Source of the DNA: Cohaesibacter gelatinilyticus
Lineage (GTDB): Bacteria; Pseudomonadota; Alphaproteobacteria; Rhizobiales; Cohaesibacteraceae
Direction of reading: 5' to 3'
Assembly: GCF_900215605.1 (NCBI RefSeq)
Contig: NZ_OBEL01000003.1
Coordinates: 383,523 to 447,522, forward strand
DNA: 64,000 bases
In this document: in pieces, positions 33,106 through 42,416 of the stretch
How positions within the stretch are numbered: position 1 is the stretch's first letter
How the letters are laid out: each line of letters starts with the position of its first letter
Program-made: the position numbers and the translations under genes
The notes under the pieces: generated by a model
The model's input: the letters and a program-made list of their open reading frames with translations, nothing else
Told to the model about the DNA's origin: nothing
Database searches by the model: none

Positions 33106-35205
33106 ATGAATTTTCTTATCTCTGATACATTTCAGGCGGCCCTGGCAAAGCTTGCGAACGATGAGCAAAAAGCGGTTAAGCTGACCGTCTTCGATTTGCA
33201 ACAGGACCCATCAAATCCGGGTTTCAAATTTCACCGCATCGACAAGTCAAAAGACCCGAATTTCTGGTCTGTGCGAGTGAACCGCGACATCCGTCTTATT
33301 ATCCATAAAACTCAATCCAGTTTTCTGATTGCCTATGTCGATCACCACGACGATGCCTATAAATGGGCAGAACGCAGACGAATTGACACGCATCCGCGCA
33401 CTGGAGCGGCTCAAATTGTTGAAGTGCGCGAACGCATCGAAGAAATTGAGACCCCTCAGCAGCATTATCTCCCAGATATCGAACCAGAAGACGATATCGT
33501 TTACGAAGAATCCCCCGCATCGCCGTTCTTCGAACTTGATGAGGAAGCGCTTCTCGATATAGGGGTGCCGCAAGACTGGCTCGGAGATGTGCGACAGGCA
33601 AACGAGGATCAGTTTCTTGAACTCGCCGATCACATACCCGCCGAAGCGGCCGAAGCGCTTCTGGAATTTGCCGTCACTGGGAAGCTGATCGTACCTTCTA
33701 GGCAAGTCCCTGATGACCCATTTGCCCATCCGGACGCCCAGCGGCGTTTCCGCATTATGGAAAATGCGGAAGAATTGGAAAGGGCTCTGAACTATCCTTG
33801 GGATAAATGGGCAATCTATCTTCACCCTGATCAACGGCAGCTGGTGACGCGCAACTATGCTGGTCCCACCCGTATCTCAGGCTCAGCAGGAACAGGAAAA
33901 ACAGTCGTTGCTCTTCACAGAGCTGCACACATTTTACGACAGAAAGCAGATGCAAAACTTCTGCTAACGACCTTTTCCAGCCCGCTTTCCAATGCACTGG
34001 AACACAAGCTAAAGCTATTGATGGACAACGATAAATATCTTGACCATCGGGTTTCAGTAAGACCCTTCGATGGTGTCGCAAAAGAGCTTTTTACGCTGAT
34101 AAACGGGCATGACCCCAAATTGGCGAGCCTGGAACATGTTAGTGAAGCCATTATGAAGGCGTCAAACGAATTGGGGCTTTCAGGTTTCACAGATCGTTTT
34201 TTGATGTCTGAATGGCGTTATGTCATCGACGCCTGGCAAATTGACAGCCTTGAAGCCTATGCCAATGTGCCACGACTTGGGCGGAAAAACAGATTGGGAA
34301 GCAAACAACGGGAACGACTCTGGCCTGTGTTTGGTCGTGCCCGAGAGATTCTACGCAGCCAATTGCGATACACACCCGCAACAGTGTTTGGTGAAGTCGC
34401 TGCCTATTACAAGAACCGGGATGCTAAACCATTCTCTCACATCATCGTGGACGAAGCCCAGGATTTGGGTGTTCCCGAACTCAAAATGATTTCGGCTATC
34501 GCTCCTGACGATCCTGAGGCACTATTTTTCGCGGGCGACTTAGGCCAGCGCATCTTTCAGGAACCATTTTCTTGGCTCGGTCTAGGAATCGATATTCGCG
34601 GAAGATCGCATACGCTGAAAGTCAATTATCGAACATCTCATCAAATTCGGCAGGCCGCCGATAAACTATTGCCGCAGATTGTGCGGGACGTGGACGGAAT
34701 TGAAGAAGATCGGCGTGGCACCGTATCGGTTTTCAATGGGCCCAAACCCGATATACTTATCCATGCATCGGAAGAGGACGAGGTAAAAGCCATCGGCGCT
34801 ACGATCTTACAGGCGATCGATGAAGGTATTCTACCAGAGGATATTGGCGTTTTTGTCCGTTCTGATAACGAACTGGTGCGCGCTCGTATGGCTGTGAGAG
34901 AGGCCAGCCAAACACAGTTGGAGTTATCAAACCGAGTTGAAAATCGTACAGGGCGTATCGCCATAGGCTCCATGCACTTGGCAAAGGGGCTTGAGTTCCG
35001 ACGTGTCATTGTCATGGCCTGCGACGATGAAGTCCTACCTGATCAAGATCGCATTGATATGGTTGCTGATGAGGTGGAACTGGATGAAGTCTATGACACC
35101 GAGCGCCATCTATTTTATGTCGCCTGTACGCGCGCGAGGGAAAAACTGATTGTCTCCGGCATTAAACCAGCATCCGAGTTTTTTGCAGATTTGAAAGAAC
35201 CATAG
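33106..35205 (+). CDS. RelE-like domain fused to a UvrD/Rep-type helicase
   Basis: The 699-residue protein starts with a RelE/ParE-like fold (1-90: SVRVNRDIRLIIHKTQSSF, YVDHHDDAYKWAERR), followed by a linker and a superfamily 1 helicase. Walker A GSAGTGKT is at 259-266, Walker B IIVDEAQD at about 447-452, motif IV NYRTSHQIR and motif VI YVACTRAREKL follow. Only 8 bp separate it from Mod, with a GGAGG site, so it is the last gene of the restriction operon. In such fusions the RelE part may be a nuclease or a binding module and the helicase may process DNA ends. A defence function is inferred from the operon. Confidence 0.9.
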   Translation: MNFLISDTFQAALAKLANDEQKAVKLTVFDLQQDPSNPGFKFHRIDKSKDPNFWSVRVNRDIRLIIHKTQSSFLIAYVDHHDDAYKWAERRRIDTHPRTGAAQIVEVRERIEEIETPQQHYLPDIEPEDDIVYEESPASPFFELDEEALLDIGVPQDWLGDVRQANEDQFLELADHIPAEAAEALLEFAVTGKLIVPSRQVPDDPFAHPDAQRRFRIMENAEELERALNYPWDKWAIYLHPDQRQLVTRNYAGPTRISGSAGTGKTVVALHRAAHILRQKADAKLLLTTFSSPLSNALEHKLKLLMDNDKYLDHRVSVRPFDGVAKELFTLINGHDPKLASLEHVSEAIMKASNELGLSGFTDRFLMSEWRYVIDAWQIDSLEAYANVPRLGRKNRLGSKQRERLWPVFGRAREILRSQLRYTPATVFGEVAAYYKNRDAKPFSHIIVDEAQDLGVPELKMISAIAPDDPEALFFAGDLGQRIFQEPFSWLGLGIDIRGRSHTLKVNYRTSHQIRQAADKLLPQIVRDVDGIEEDRRGTVSVFNGPKPDILIHASEEDEVKAIGATILQAIDEGILPEDIGVFVRSDNELVRARMAVREASQTQLELSNRVENRTGRIAIGSMHLAKGLEFRRVIVMACDDEVLPDQDRIDMVADEVELDEVYDTERHLFYVACTRAREKLIVSGIKPASEFFADLKEP

Positions 35206-35315
35206 TCTGTCAATCTAAGGCCAATCTCAGTTTTTTGTGAGCTTTGAGTTGGAACGTCCTTCATCTGGGATCAACCGCAAAAGATTGTTTGTTACTACGT
35301 TGTTATAGAAGCGAT

Positions 35316-35331
35316 TGACAGAACTCCGTCC
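35316..35331 (+). promoter_or_regulatory. Island motif copy 5, before the mobilization operon
   Basis: TGAC-AGAACTCC-GTCC lies 69 bp before the ATG of the MobC gene. Confidence 0.6.
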
Positions 35332-35350
35332 CTGTTATTGATCTGATGTC

Positions 35351-35395
35351 TGCACAAAATTTGCCGAGAACAATCACCTCGGTAAAATTGGTGCA
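35351..35395. other. Candidate origin of transfer (imperfect inverted repeat before mobC)
   Basis: The arms 35351-35368 and 35378-35395 form an imperfect hairpin (outer TGCAC/GGTGCA and inner CCGAG/CTCGG pairs) just before the MobC and relaxase genes. Origins of transfer of MobA-type systems usually lie there and contain such repeats. No nick site can be named from sequence alone. Confidence 0.45.
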
Positions 35396-35400
35396 GAAAT

Positions 35401-35940
35401 ATGAAAGATCCCCAAGCTGGTATCGGGAAGACGATGTCGCAAGGATTGCGGCTGTCTTCTGATGCTGCCCACCAAAAAGAACTCGCTAAAGAAGCCAATC
35501 GGACGCGATATCGTCGTGACTATTGGCAAAAGTGGAACAAGCGCAAAAAGCGCGTTTTCGGCACAATCACGAATGCTGAATTTGCCGACCTGCAAGCCCG
35601 TGCCGAGATTTCTGGGCGTTCTGTCTGGGGGCAGGTCTGGGCAGAAGCCTGTGCCTACCGACGTAGTGAACGTGTTCTCACGCTTGATGAGATGGAACAG
35701 CAGCGATTGCTTGTCTCAGAACTTCGCCGGATTGGCAACAATGTCAATCAGCTTGCCCGACTGGGGCACATTGAAGCCAGAAAGCACGGCGGGCTGCAAG
35801 CTCCCTCTGGCGATCGCATTGGCGCAGAGGCGTTGCGGCAATTCACCCGTCTAGAGAAGCTGATCACTCGATTTGCCGATGGCACGACGATCAGTGTTTC
35901 GTTGGCTGGAAACCAGGAGGCGGGGTGCCATGATCATTAA
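35401..35940 (+). CDS. mobC: MobC-like relaxosome accessory protein
   Basis: The 179-residue basic protein has the MobC signature ELRRIGNNVNQLARLGH at about 109-125 and an N-terminal ribbon-helix-helix-like region (TITNAEFADLQARAEISGRS). MobC proteins bind the origin of transfer and help the relaxase melt it. It overlaps the relaxase gene by 11 bp, as is typical of such pairs. Confidence 0.88.
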   Translation: MKDPQAGIGKTMSQGLRLSSDAAHQKELAKEANRTRYRRDYWQKWNKRKKRVFGTITNAEFADLQARAEISGRSVWGQVWAEACAYRRSERVLTLDEMEQQRLLVSELRRIGNNVNQLARLGHIEARKHGGLQAPSGDRIGAEALRQFTRLEKLITRFADGTTISVSLAGNQEAGCHDH

Positions 35941-36835
35941 ATCCATGGCACGGAAGGCCCCGACATTTGGCCAGCTCATCGGGTACATTGGCCGTGATGC
36001 CGAAGATCAGGAACCATTCGCACACAACCTCTATCATGCCGGAATCAATACCGGTTGGGTTGAAGCGCAGTTTCAGGAAAATTACCGCAAGCTGCCCTCC
36101 CGGCAGAATGGCAATGCTCTTTATCACGAAATTCTGGCATTGGAGCCGCAACCGCATTTGAGTTCCCAGCAGGTGTCTGAGCGGCTCCGGAATATCGCCC
36201 AGGTCTATTGCGATGCGCGAGCACCCGGTCACCTGGTGTGGGGCAAAACCCATCATGATACGAGCTTCCCACATGTGCATCTGATGATCTCATCCAATGC
36301 TGTGAACTCAGACCGACGTCGGCGCTTGACAAAGAAGCAGTTTGCAGAAGCGCAACGCGCCACAGAAATCTATGCTCGTGAGCATTTCCCTGAGCTCAAT
36401 CTGAAGCCGGTTTACGCACGATCCTCCCCCGTCGAAATAGTCAAGAAACCTCGGTCGGAAAGTGAGATGGAACGTCGTACTGGGGAGCCAAGCCGCAAAC
36501 AGATTGTGGCTGCCATGGTGCGGGACTGTCTGAGCCGATCGAATAGTCCAGAACAGCTGTCGCTTAATCTTCAGGAAAAGGGACTTTGCCTACATCAGCG
36601 CGGTCAAAATTGGAGCATAGAAGACCAGCAAAGCACCAAACGATACCGGTTACGGACATTGGGTTTGACCACAGCTTTCGTGAACTGGCGTGATCGCCAG
36701 GCCGAAAACAAATCCCCAAAACCGAAGAGGGTCAATCACATCGTCAAAGATCCACGCCGCGCTGAGCTCGAACGTTTAGCGGTTAAACGTCTGAAAGATT
36801 TTGAACGCGAGCATGAAGAGGACCGAGAACGATGA
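35930..36835 (+). CDS. mobA: Relaxase / mobilization nuclease (MobA, MOBP-like)
   Basis: The 301-residue relaxase has a catalytic N-terminal domain with Tyr residues in LIGYIGRDAED and the three-histidine metal motif HHDTSFPHVH (108-117). It nicks the origin of transfer and stays bound to the 5' end of the transferred strand. It lacks the long C-terminal primase or helicase part of large relaxases, and a separate primase is encoded at 24.3 kb. GGAGGCGGGG precedes the ATG at 35930. The stop overlaps the next start (ATGA). Confidence 0.9.
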   Translation: MIIKSMARKAPTFGQLIGYIGRDAEDQEPFAHNLYHAGINTGWVEAQFQENYRKLPSRQNGNALYHEILALEPQPHLSSQQVSERLRNIAQVYCDARAPGHLVWGKTHHDTSFPHVHLMISSNAVNSDRRRRLTKKQFAEAQRATEIYAREHFPELNLKPVYARSSPVEIVKKPRSESEMERRTGEPSRKQIVAAMVRDCLSRSNSPEQLSLNLQEKGLCLHQRGQNWSIEDQQSTKRYRLRTLGLTTAFVNWRDRQAENKSPKPKRVNHIVKDPRRAELERLAVKRLKDFEREHEEDRER

Positions 36836-38424
36836 TATCCAAATTCAATAAAAAACTGGCTCTCGTTATCGTGGTGGTAGCGCTGCTGCCGGTTCTACCA
36901 AGCTTGATCGCAGTGTTGTCACCAGTTGCTGTTCTAATTCTCGTATTTGCGGGAATTGCGGGGTTTTCCCCACTACGCCGCTTTGCTTTCGGTATCGTCG
37001 GCGGGATTGCAGATATCGTTTCCTCAATCCTTACAGGACTGGGACGCGGATTGGGCCTTAGCCTCGGTTGGCTGTTCACTGGCGGTGAAAAATCCGCCAA
37101 ATTCATGGGTCGGTTTGAACAAGCACGGCTGCTCGGTCGCCGCAATCAGGGCATCCTGATTGATGGAAAGTCATCGAGGCTGTCAGAAAATGCCAGTTAT
37201 GAGAGCGTGCTGATCCAGGGTGGAATGGGTAGGGGCAAGACATCGACCTATGTTGTTCCCAACCTTTTGCTTCCACCTGCGCATCTGCCGAGCTTTGTTG
37301 TCACCGATACCTCCGGCGAAATCTACCAAAACACTTCGGGTTATTTGGAGCGTCGTGGGTATCAAGTTCGTGTGTTGAACCTGATGGATCCAAGTCGGTC
37401 GGAAACATATAACCCTCTGGCCAAAGCTAAATCACCCCAGCAGATTGCTGAGTTGGCCAAGACCCTTGTGCGCTCATCAAGTGGCAGAAGTGGGCAAATG
37501 GCAAATGACCCTTTCTGGGAACAGGCTGCCGAAAAACTAATCCGCATCATGGCTCAGTGCCTGCACAATCAACCGGATGCTCAATACCGCAATCTTGCGA
37601 ACCTTCGACATCTAATAACCGGTTTTGATGCCCACGTTGCCCCCAATGGGCAGCTAGGTAAGATTGATGACTTTGTGTTGGCAGCAACCAGATCCGACCA
37701 AAGCACTTATCAGGCCTACAAAGCCTTTGTTCAGGGCAACCTGAAAACCATCCAATCCGTTCTGATGAGCGCAGATGTGGCGATGGATCCGGTAGCCACC
37801 CCGGAAATGGCGGCTCTGACGGCCACCAATTCTTTTGACTTCGACGAATTGCGGCAACAGCCCGCAGTGATCTATGTGGTCGTCAACCAGACACAAATGG
37901 AGCTTTATGCCTTCCTGCTAAACCTGTTTTATGCGGATCTTTTCCGCTCTCTCCTGAGAAACCAGAAGAATCCCGGCAAGCCGGTTTACCTGTTTCTCGA
38001 TGAATTTGGTCATCTCTCAATCCCAGGATTTGAAGTCTTTGGTACAACGGCTAGAAAATACAAGGTGGCCTTTACGCTGTTCCTGCAATCTATGGCGCAG
38101 CTTGACAGCCGCTACGGAGCCCTTGGAGCAAGAACGATTCAAGAAGCCCTGGCAACCGAAATCTACCTCCCAGGCATGGCGCTTGATACGGCGAGGTCCT
38201 TGGAGGCCAGACTTGGGAGGACTGCCAAAGCGCCCCTTATGGCCGCCAATGATCTGATCCGAATGAAGGACAATGAGGCATTGCTGCTGCAATCCAACAA
38301 CTTGCCAGTCATCCTGAAAACCAAACGATACTTCCAACGAGCAGATTTGCGCCGTCGCTCCAGCTTGTCGCCTGCTCAATTGCCGAACGCTCCAGGTGGA
38401 CAACCACCCGTGATCAAACTCTAA
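36832..38424 (+). CDS. virD4: Type IV coupling protein, VirD4/TraG family
   Basis: The 530-residue protein has two N-terminal membrane segments (about 5-40 and 45-75) and an AAA-like ATPase: Walker A GGMGRGKTS around 130-138 and Walker B LFLDEFGHL with Asp390-Glu391. It couples the relaxosome to a type IV secretion channel and pumps DNA. No mating-pair-formation genes (VirB2-11) are found in the window, so it must borrow a channel or they lie elsewhere. Confidence 0.92.
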   Translation: MISKFNKKLALVIVVVALLPVLPSLIAVLSPVAVLILVFAGIAGFSPLRRFAFGIVGGIADIVSSILTGLGRGLGLSLGWLFTGGEKSAKFMGRFEQARLLGRRNQGILIDGKSSRLSENASYESVLIQGGMGRGKTSTYVVPNLLLPPAHLPSFVVTDTSGEIYQNTSGYLERRGYQVRVLNLMDPSRSETYNPLAKAKSPQQIAELAKTLVRSSSGRSGQMANDPFWEQAAEKLIRIMAQCLHNQPDAQYRNLANLRHLITGFDAHVAPNGQLGKIDDFVLAATRSDQSTYQAYKAFVQGNLKTIQSVLMSADVAMDPVATPEMAALTATNSFDFDELRQQPAVIYVVVNQTQMELYAFLLNLFYADLFRSLLRNQKNPGKPVYLFLDEFGHLSIPGFEVFGTTARKYKVAFTLFLQSMAQLDSRYGALGARTIQEALATEIYLPGMALDTARSLEARLGRTAKAPLMAANDLIRMKDNEALLLQSNNLPVILKTKRYFQRADLRRRSSLSPAQLPNAPGGQPPVIKL

Positions 38425-38438
38425 CATTGGAGACGTCC

Positions 38439-38684
38439 ATGCCAGAAAACCTCATCGAAATGGCAGAAGAGGAAGGCTTCAAACAAGGCTGGAGTGATTG
38501 CCTCGCTGGAGCAGCTAAAATGCCGTTCCCTGACATTGGTTTCAGTTTACTCGAACCTGGTTATGTAAAGCACTTTAATGCCGCCTACTACGATGCCTAC
38601 GAGACCGCTCGCGAAGAGCAAAGACGCCGTGCGGCCTTGGAAGCGCGCCGGAGCCACGAGCAATCCGAACAGCGAGAACGCTGA
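38439..38684 (+). CDS. Small hypothetical protein after virD4 (paralogue pair, first)
   Basis: The 81-residue, highly charged helical protein contains EEGFKQGWSDCLAGAAKMPFP. GGAG lies before the ATG at 38439. It shares a pattern with the next gene: GFxxGxxDxxAG, a proline stretch, SLL, then tyrosines at regular spacing. The two are probably diverged duplicates. The function in transfer is unknown. Confidence 0.6.
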   Translation: MPENLIEMAEEEGFKQGWSDCLAGAAKMPFPDIGFSLLEPGYVKHFNAAYYDAYETAREEQRRRAALEARRSHEQSEQRER

Positions 38685-38685
38685 C

Positions 38686-39015
38686 ATGATGGAACAACAT
38701 GGATGTCGGAGCGGCTTTGAAGATGGAAAAGCTGATGCGGCAGCTGGGAAACGCCAAAGCCCAAGACCGACCATTGCGCATAGCTTGCTGTCATCCAATT
38801 ATCTGTCTGCTTATTTGATCAGCTACAGAAAAGGATATGCCCATCAGATACGGGAAAATCGCGAAGTGAGAAAACAAGCCACGGTTAAAAAGGAAATGAA
38901 TGCCTTACTCCAAAAGGAAATGGGCATGTTGCGTGCAGATCTTCAAAAGAGCCGCTCTGCTGAAAGGACTCATTACCAGAACCGCCATGATCATCAAGCT
39001 GACTTGGAGCGATAG
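38686..39015 (+). CDS. Small hypothetical protein after virD4 (paralogue pair, second)
   Basis: The 109-residue protein starts 1 bp after the stop of its neighbour. The shared pattern is GFEDGKADAAAGKRQSP, then SLLSSNYLSAYLISYRKGY. A long basic helix follows (MNALLQKEMGMLRADLQKS). The function is unknown. Confidence 0.6.
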   Translation: MMEQHGCRSGFEDGKADAAAGKRQSPRPTIAHSLLSSNYLSAYLISYRKGYAHQIRENREVRKQATVKKEMNALLQKEMGMLRADLQKSRSAERTHYQNRHDHQADLER

Positions 39016-39054
39016 CTTTGACTGAATGAGAGCTTGCCAATACCATTGCCAAAC

Positions 39055-39327
39055 ATGGAGAACCCACCAAAATGGCAGCCATTAACGGTCAAAGACCTTG
39101 ATGAAATTCGCCAGGATCTTGTCAAAGACGCACCCAAAATTAAACTGGCGAGGACGTTTCTAACAATGACAGGCGGAGCAGCGAAGGCCAACTTGAATCC
39201 TGAACTTTTGTTGCGGTGCGGCGAACAGCTCTCCGACCCCGAAGCCCTTCTTTCTAGTCTGAACATCCTCATTTGGCAAAATCAGCGTAGGAAGAAAGGA
39301 GCTTTTCGCCAGTTTCTTAAGACTTAA
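39055..39327 (+). CDS. Hypothetical protein before the serine recombinase
   Basis: The 90-residue helical protein (WQPLTVKDLDEIRQDLVKDAPK) starts with ATG at 39055 or with TTG at 39034. It ends 14 bp before the serine recombinase gene and is probably in the same transcript. No domain was recognised. It might be a recombination directionality factor by position only. Confidence 0.55.
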   Translation: MENPPKWQPLTVKDLDEIRQDLVKDAPKIKLARTFLTMTGGAAKANLNPELLLRCGEQLSDPEALLSSLNILIWQNQRRKKGAFRQFLKT

Positions 39328-39341
39328 CCCCTTTGCATCTC

Positions 39342-41069
39342 ATGAATAGAAGAAAACCCAACAACTCCAGGCAGAGCCTCGGGGTGGCTTTGTTGCGGGT
39401 ATCGACGGACAGGCAGTTCCAGGAGGGAGAGTCAATTGAAACTCAGCGAAGAAAGACCGAATTTGTCGCTCGGCGTGATGGCATCGATATCGTTCGTTTC
39501 TTCACCGAGCATTATTCGGGCCGGAAAAGTGACCGGCGGGTGCTGGATGATCTGTTCGACTTTCTTGAAGAGAATGACGATATCGAAGTCGTAATTGTTG
39601 GCGACATTGATCGTTTCACCCGCGGTGGCACCGAGACCTATCTCGCCTTGAAACGCCAATTGCGGTCCATGGATGTCGCTTTGCTGGATACCACCGGGAT
39701 CATTCAACCTGAACGGAACCGGTTGGAGCATCTCGGCGTCGAATATGGCTGGTCGGTGGAATCCCCCAGCCACTTTGCAGAAGTTTTCATGGCGGAAAAA
39801 GCCAAGACAGAGGCCTCCGATATCTTGACCCGGACCATCGGTCAGCAAATCCAGCTGACCCGCGAAGGATATCAATGCCGGGGAGCCAATTTCGGTTTCA
39901 GAAATGCCAAGATCACCACTGGAGACGGAAAAAAGAAGACCATCATGGTGCCTCATGAGATTGAAGCGCCGTGGATCATCAAGATGTATGAATTACGAGC
40001 CGATGGCTCATGGGCGGATGATGCCATATGCGAGGCCATCAATGCCATGGGCTATCAGTCCCGCCCTATGAATATCTATGACAAGGAAACAAGGCGGGTT
40101 ATTGGTCAGACCAAGCCGAAACATTTGACCCCAAAGCAACTTGAGAGATTTGTCTCGCGAACCATCTATTGTGGAGTCAAATGTGAGAGCTGGAACCAGG
40201 GCAAACCGGTCAAGGCTCCCATCGAGCCTCTGGTTAGCATTTCTCTCTTCAATCAGGCCAACCGAGGCAAGGTTCAAATCAAAGAACATCGGGATGGTTC
40301 CTTGTCGATTGAAGAAAACCGTCTCAGTTACACCAAAACCCGCCACAATGCAGACTTCCTCCTTCGTCATGTGGTCCTTTGCCATGAATGCGGCAAACCG
40401 GTTGTGGCATCCAGATCCAAGGGGAAGTCAGGTAACTATTTCGGCTACTATCATTGCAATCGTGGTCATAAGCATTGGGGCGTGAACAAGGCCGAGTTCG
40501 AACAGACAATTGCCAACTACTTGAAAAGCTTGCAAGCCAAGCCGGGATTTTTGCCTCTGTTTCGGGAGGTCGTGCGGGATGTCTGGATCCAGAAGAACCG
40601 TTCTTTCGAAGAAGACCGGAAACTAATTGAGACCCATGTTAATGACCTGAAGGATCGGCAAAATTCCATCCTTGATCGAATTATTGCCTGTACAACTGAG
40701 ATTGCGCAGACTCGGCTGGAGGCAGAACTTGAACAGCTTGAAGTGACCATCAAGGAAACCAGAAAGAAACTCAATTCAAAACAGCTTCGGGAAGATCAGA
40801 TTGATGCATTTTTCGAGATTGCAAAAAAGCGGATGGAACACCCCGAAGAGACCGTCTTTTCCTCAGCAACAAAGCCGCAATTGGAGAAAAACTGGTCCTT
40901 TATCTTTGCACAATCACCAAGCTACCAGAATTTACTCGATGGAACACCACAATTGACGCTCCTGTACCGGCTTAACCGGGATGGTGGAGCTGACAAAAAC
41001 CTGTTGGCTGGGCAACTGTCCCTTGGATGGAACACCTTTGAACAGCAAGTTATCTCTTTCCTGGAATAG
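39342..41069 (+). CDS. Large serine recombinase
   Basis: The 575-residue protein has a resolvase domain with catalytic Ser21 (LLRVSTDRQ), the helix DIDRFTRGG, a recombinase domain (about 180-300), a zinc-ribbon region (CHECGKPVV, then YYHCNRG) and a coiled coil (about 430-490). These are the parts of phage and ICE integrases of the serine class. It could integrate a separate element, or resolve or excise the mobilization block. It is the third recombinase in the island, which supports a composite origin. Confidence 0.93.
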   Translation: MNRRKPNNSRQSLGVALLRVSTDRQFQEGESIETQRRKTEFVARRDGIDIVRFFTEHYSGRKSDRRVLDDLFDFLEENDDIEVVIVGDIDRFTRGGTETYLALKRQLRSMDVALLDTTGIIQPERNRLEHLGVEYGWSVESPSHFAEVFMAEKAKTEASDILTRTIGQQIQLTREGYQCRGANFGFRNAKITTGDGKKKTIMVPHEIEAPWIIKMYELRADGSWADDAICEAINAMGYQSRPMNIYDKETRRVIGQTKPKHLTPKQLERFVSRTIYCGVKCESWNQGKPVKAPIEPLVSISLFNQANRGKVQIKEHRDGSLSIEENRLSYTKTRHNADFLLRHVVLCHECGKPVVASRSKGKSGNYFGYYHCNRGHKHWGVNKAEFEQTIANYLKSLQAKPGFLPLFREVVRDVWIQKNRSFEEDRKLIETHVNDLKDRQNSILDRIIACTTEIAQTRLEAELEQLEVTIKETRKKLNSKQLREDQIDAFFEIAKKRMEHPEETVFSSATKPQLEKNWSFIFAQSPSYQNLLDGTPQLTLLYRLNRDGGADKNLLAGQLSLGWNTFEQQVISFLE

Positions 41070-41209
41070 GCTTTTCCATAGGTCGAAATCAGCCCCATTT
41101 TGGCCAAAAGCTCAGACAATATCTGGAATTATGGTGAAATAGCATTTGATAATTCTTACGAACAAAAATCACAGAAACCGGTTCCAAATACACTGCGTTT
41201 GGTGGGGAA

Positions 41210-41401
41210 CTAATCCCGCCCGTCATTGCGATGCATTTCAAAAGCGTCTTTCGAAATCCCGTAAAGAATATCGAGCAGCTCTGTTATTTCTTCGTCTGAA
41301 TAATTCCGGGCAACCATGCCCAACATGCGCCGGGCACCCTTGATTGAGATACGCTGTTTGATCGGGTCGTGATCGTCCTCGCCACCAGCCGGTTGTTCCA
41401 T
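41210..41401 (-). CDS. Small hypothetical protein, 63 residues
   Basis: The helical protein has the pattern IKGARRMLGMVARNYSDEEITELLDILYGI, which resembles small phage or element proteins. No good ribosome-binding site is seen before the ATG. No function can be proposed. Confidence 0.45.
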   Translation of the reverse strand: MEQPAGGEDDHDPIKQRISIKGARRMLGMVARNYSDEEITELLDILYGISKDAFEMHRNDGRD

Positions 41402-41666
41402 TTGTGTTGATGTTTGTCTTGGCTTGCTTTGGTCTGAATTTTATCAGGCAGTGCAATGCTGTGCAACAAACTGGCCTTTGTAGAAATTGACCTAACATCA
41501 GGCATTTGTAGCAGGAGAATATGGGTAGATTAGGTGAGTTTGGCATGTTGGTAGCGAAATGAAGCGTACTGTGCGCTCTGGGGTGAGGGCGGACTGCTCA
41601 AACGCAATAGTGGCATGCAAAAAGGCGAGACTGATCCCGCCTTCAATCGCATTTTCTGCTCCAATA

Positions 41667-42416
41667 TCAGATATTTTGAGCCATAGTTTGGGTCATGGTG
41701 CGACCAACCTGGGCCAGGAAAGAACGCAGCCGGGAGCCGTCAACCCCGACAACATGAACCTGACCATCACTAGCAATGCGTGACAAAGTGGCTTTGTTGG
41801 CATCCGTTCCGTAGGCAACGGTCATGACATCAGCGAGTTCATGCAGCTTTTGGATCTTTTCCTCAGAGGCGTTTGCCTGACCGTCTGACATCTTGATTAC
41901 AAAAGGTCTCAGATAATGCCAGCCTTCCGGATTTGGTCGGTTGTGAAAATCTTCGATCTCAGTCGCCGCCATATCGATCGGAGCATCAAAATTGGTGCCA
42001 TTGCTGGCCTGAAGCACGGGTGCGACAAGAGTTTCTGCCGATTCAGCTGAGCAGATCAGACGGGCAGAGCTGTCAAACTCGATGATAGAAACCTTGAACC
42101 CACCCTTATTCACCTGATTGGCCAGTTCTGCGATGAAGTCAGCAACTGCTGCGTTGAGTTCATCAATCTTGCCCAACAAAGCCATGGAAGACGATGAATC
42201 GAGCAGCAAGAGAACCAACTGCTTCACATTGGATGCGACCCCAGTTGGCAGAGACTTGCGTTTAATGACATTAAGTACCGGAAGTGCAGGTTCCGCTTGA
42301 TCGGAAGCTGGTGCCGTCACAGTGGCCGGAGCCGTTGCATCCTGATTAGCCAAAGGCAGTGTCTTTGTCGTTCCCTGATTTTGGGAGCCATTATTGGGGA
42401 AGATATTGATTGTCAT
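41667..42416 (-). CDS. VWA-domain protein (TerY-like)
   Basis: The 249-residue protein has a low-complexity N-terminal tail (1-60, Pro/Ala/Thr) and a von Willebrand A domain with an intact MIDAS: D73-S-S75-S-S77, a Thr in SNGTNFDAP and Asp in KMSDGQ. It is cytoplasmic by lack of a signal. VWA proteins of this type (TerY) occur with a PP2C phosphatase and a kinase in the TerY-P triad. Here the PP2C and kinase genes are divergent, 175 bp away. AAGGA lies 9 bases before the ATG. Metal-dependent binding of a partner is expected. Confidence 0.88.
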   Translation of the reverse strand: MTINIFPNNGSQNQGTTKTLPLANQDATAPATVTAPASDQAEPALPVLNVIKRKSLPTGVASNVKQLVLLLLDSSSSMALLGKIDELNAAVADFIAELANQVNKGGFKVSIIEFDSSARLICSAESAETLVAPVLQASNGTNFDAPIDMAATEIEDFHNRPNPEGWHYLRPFVIKMSDGQANASEEKIQKLHELADVMTVAYGTDANKATLSRIASDGQVHVVGVDGSRLRSFLAQVGRTMTQTMAQNI

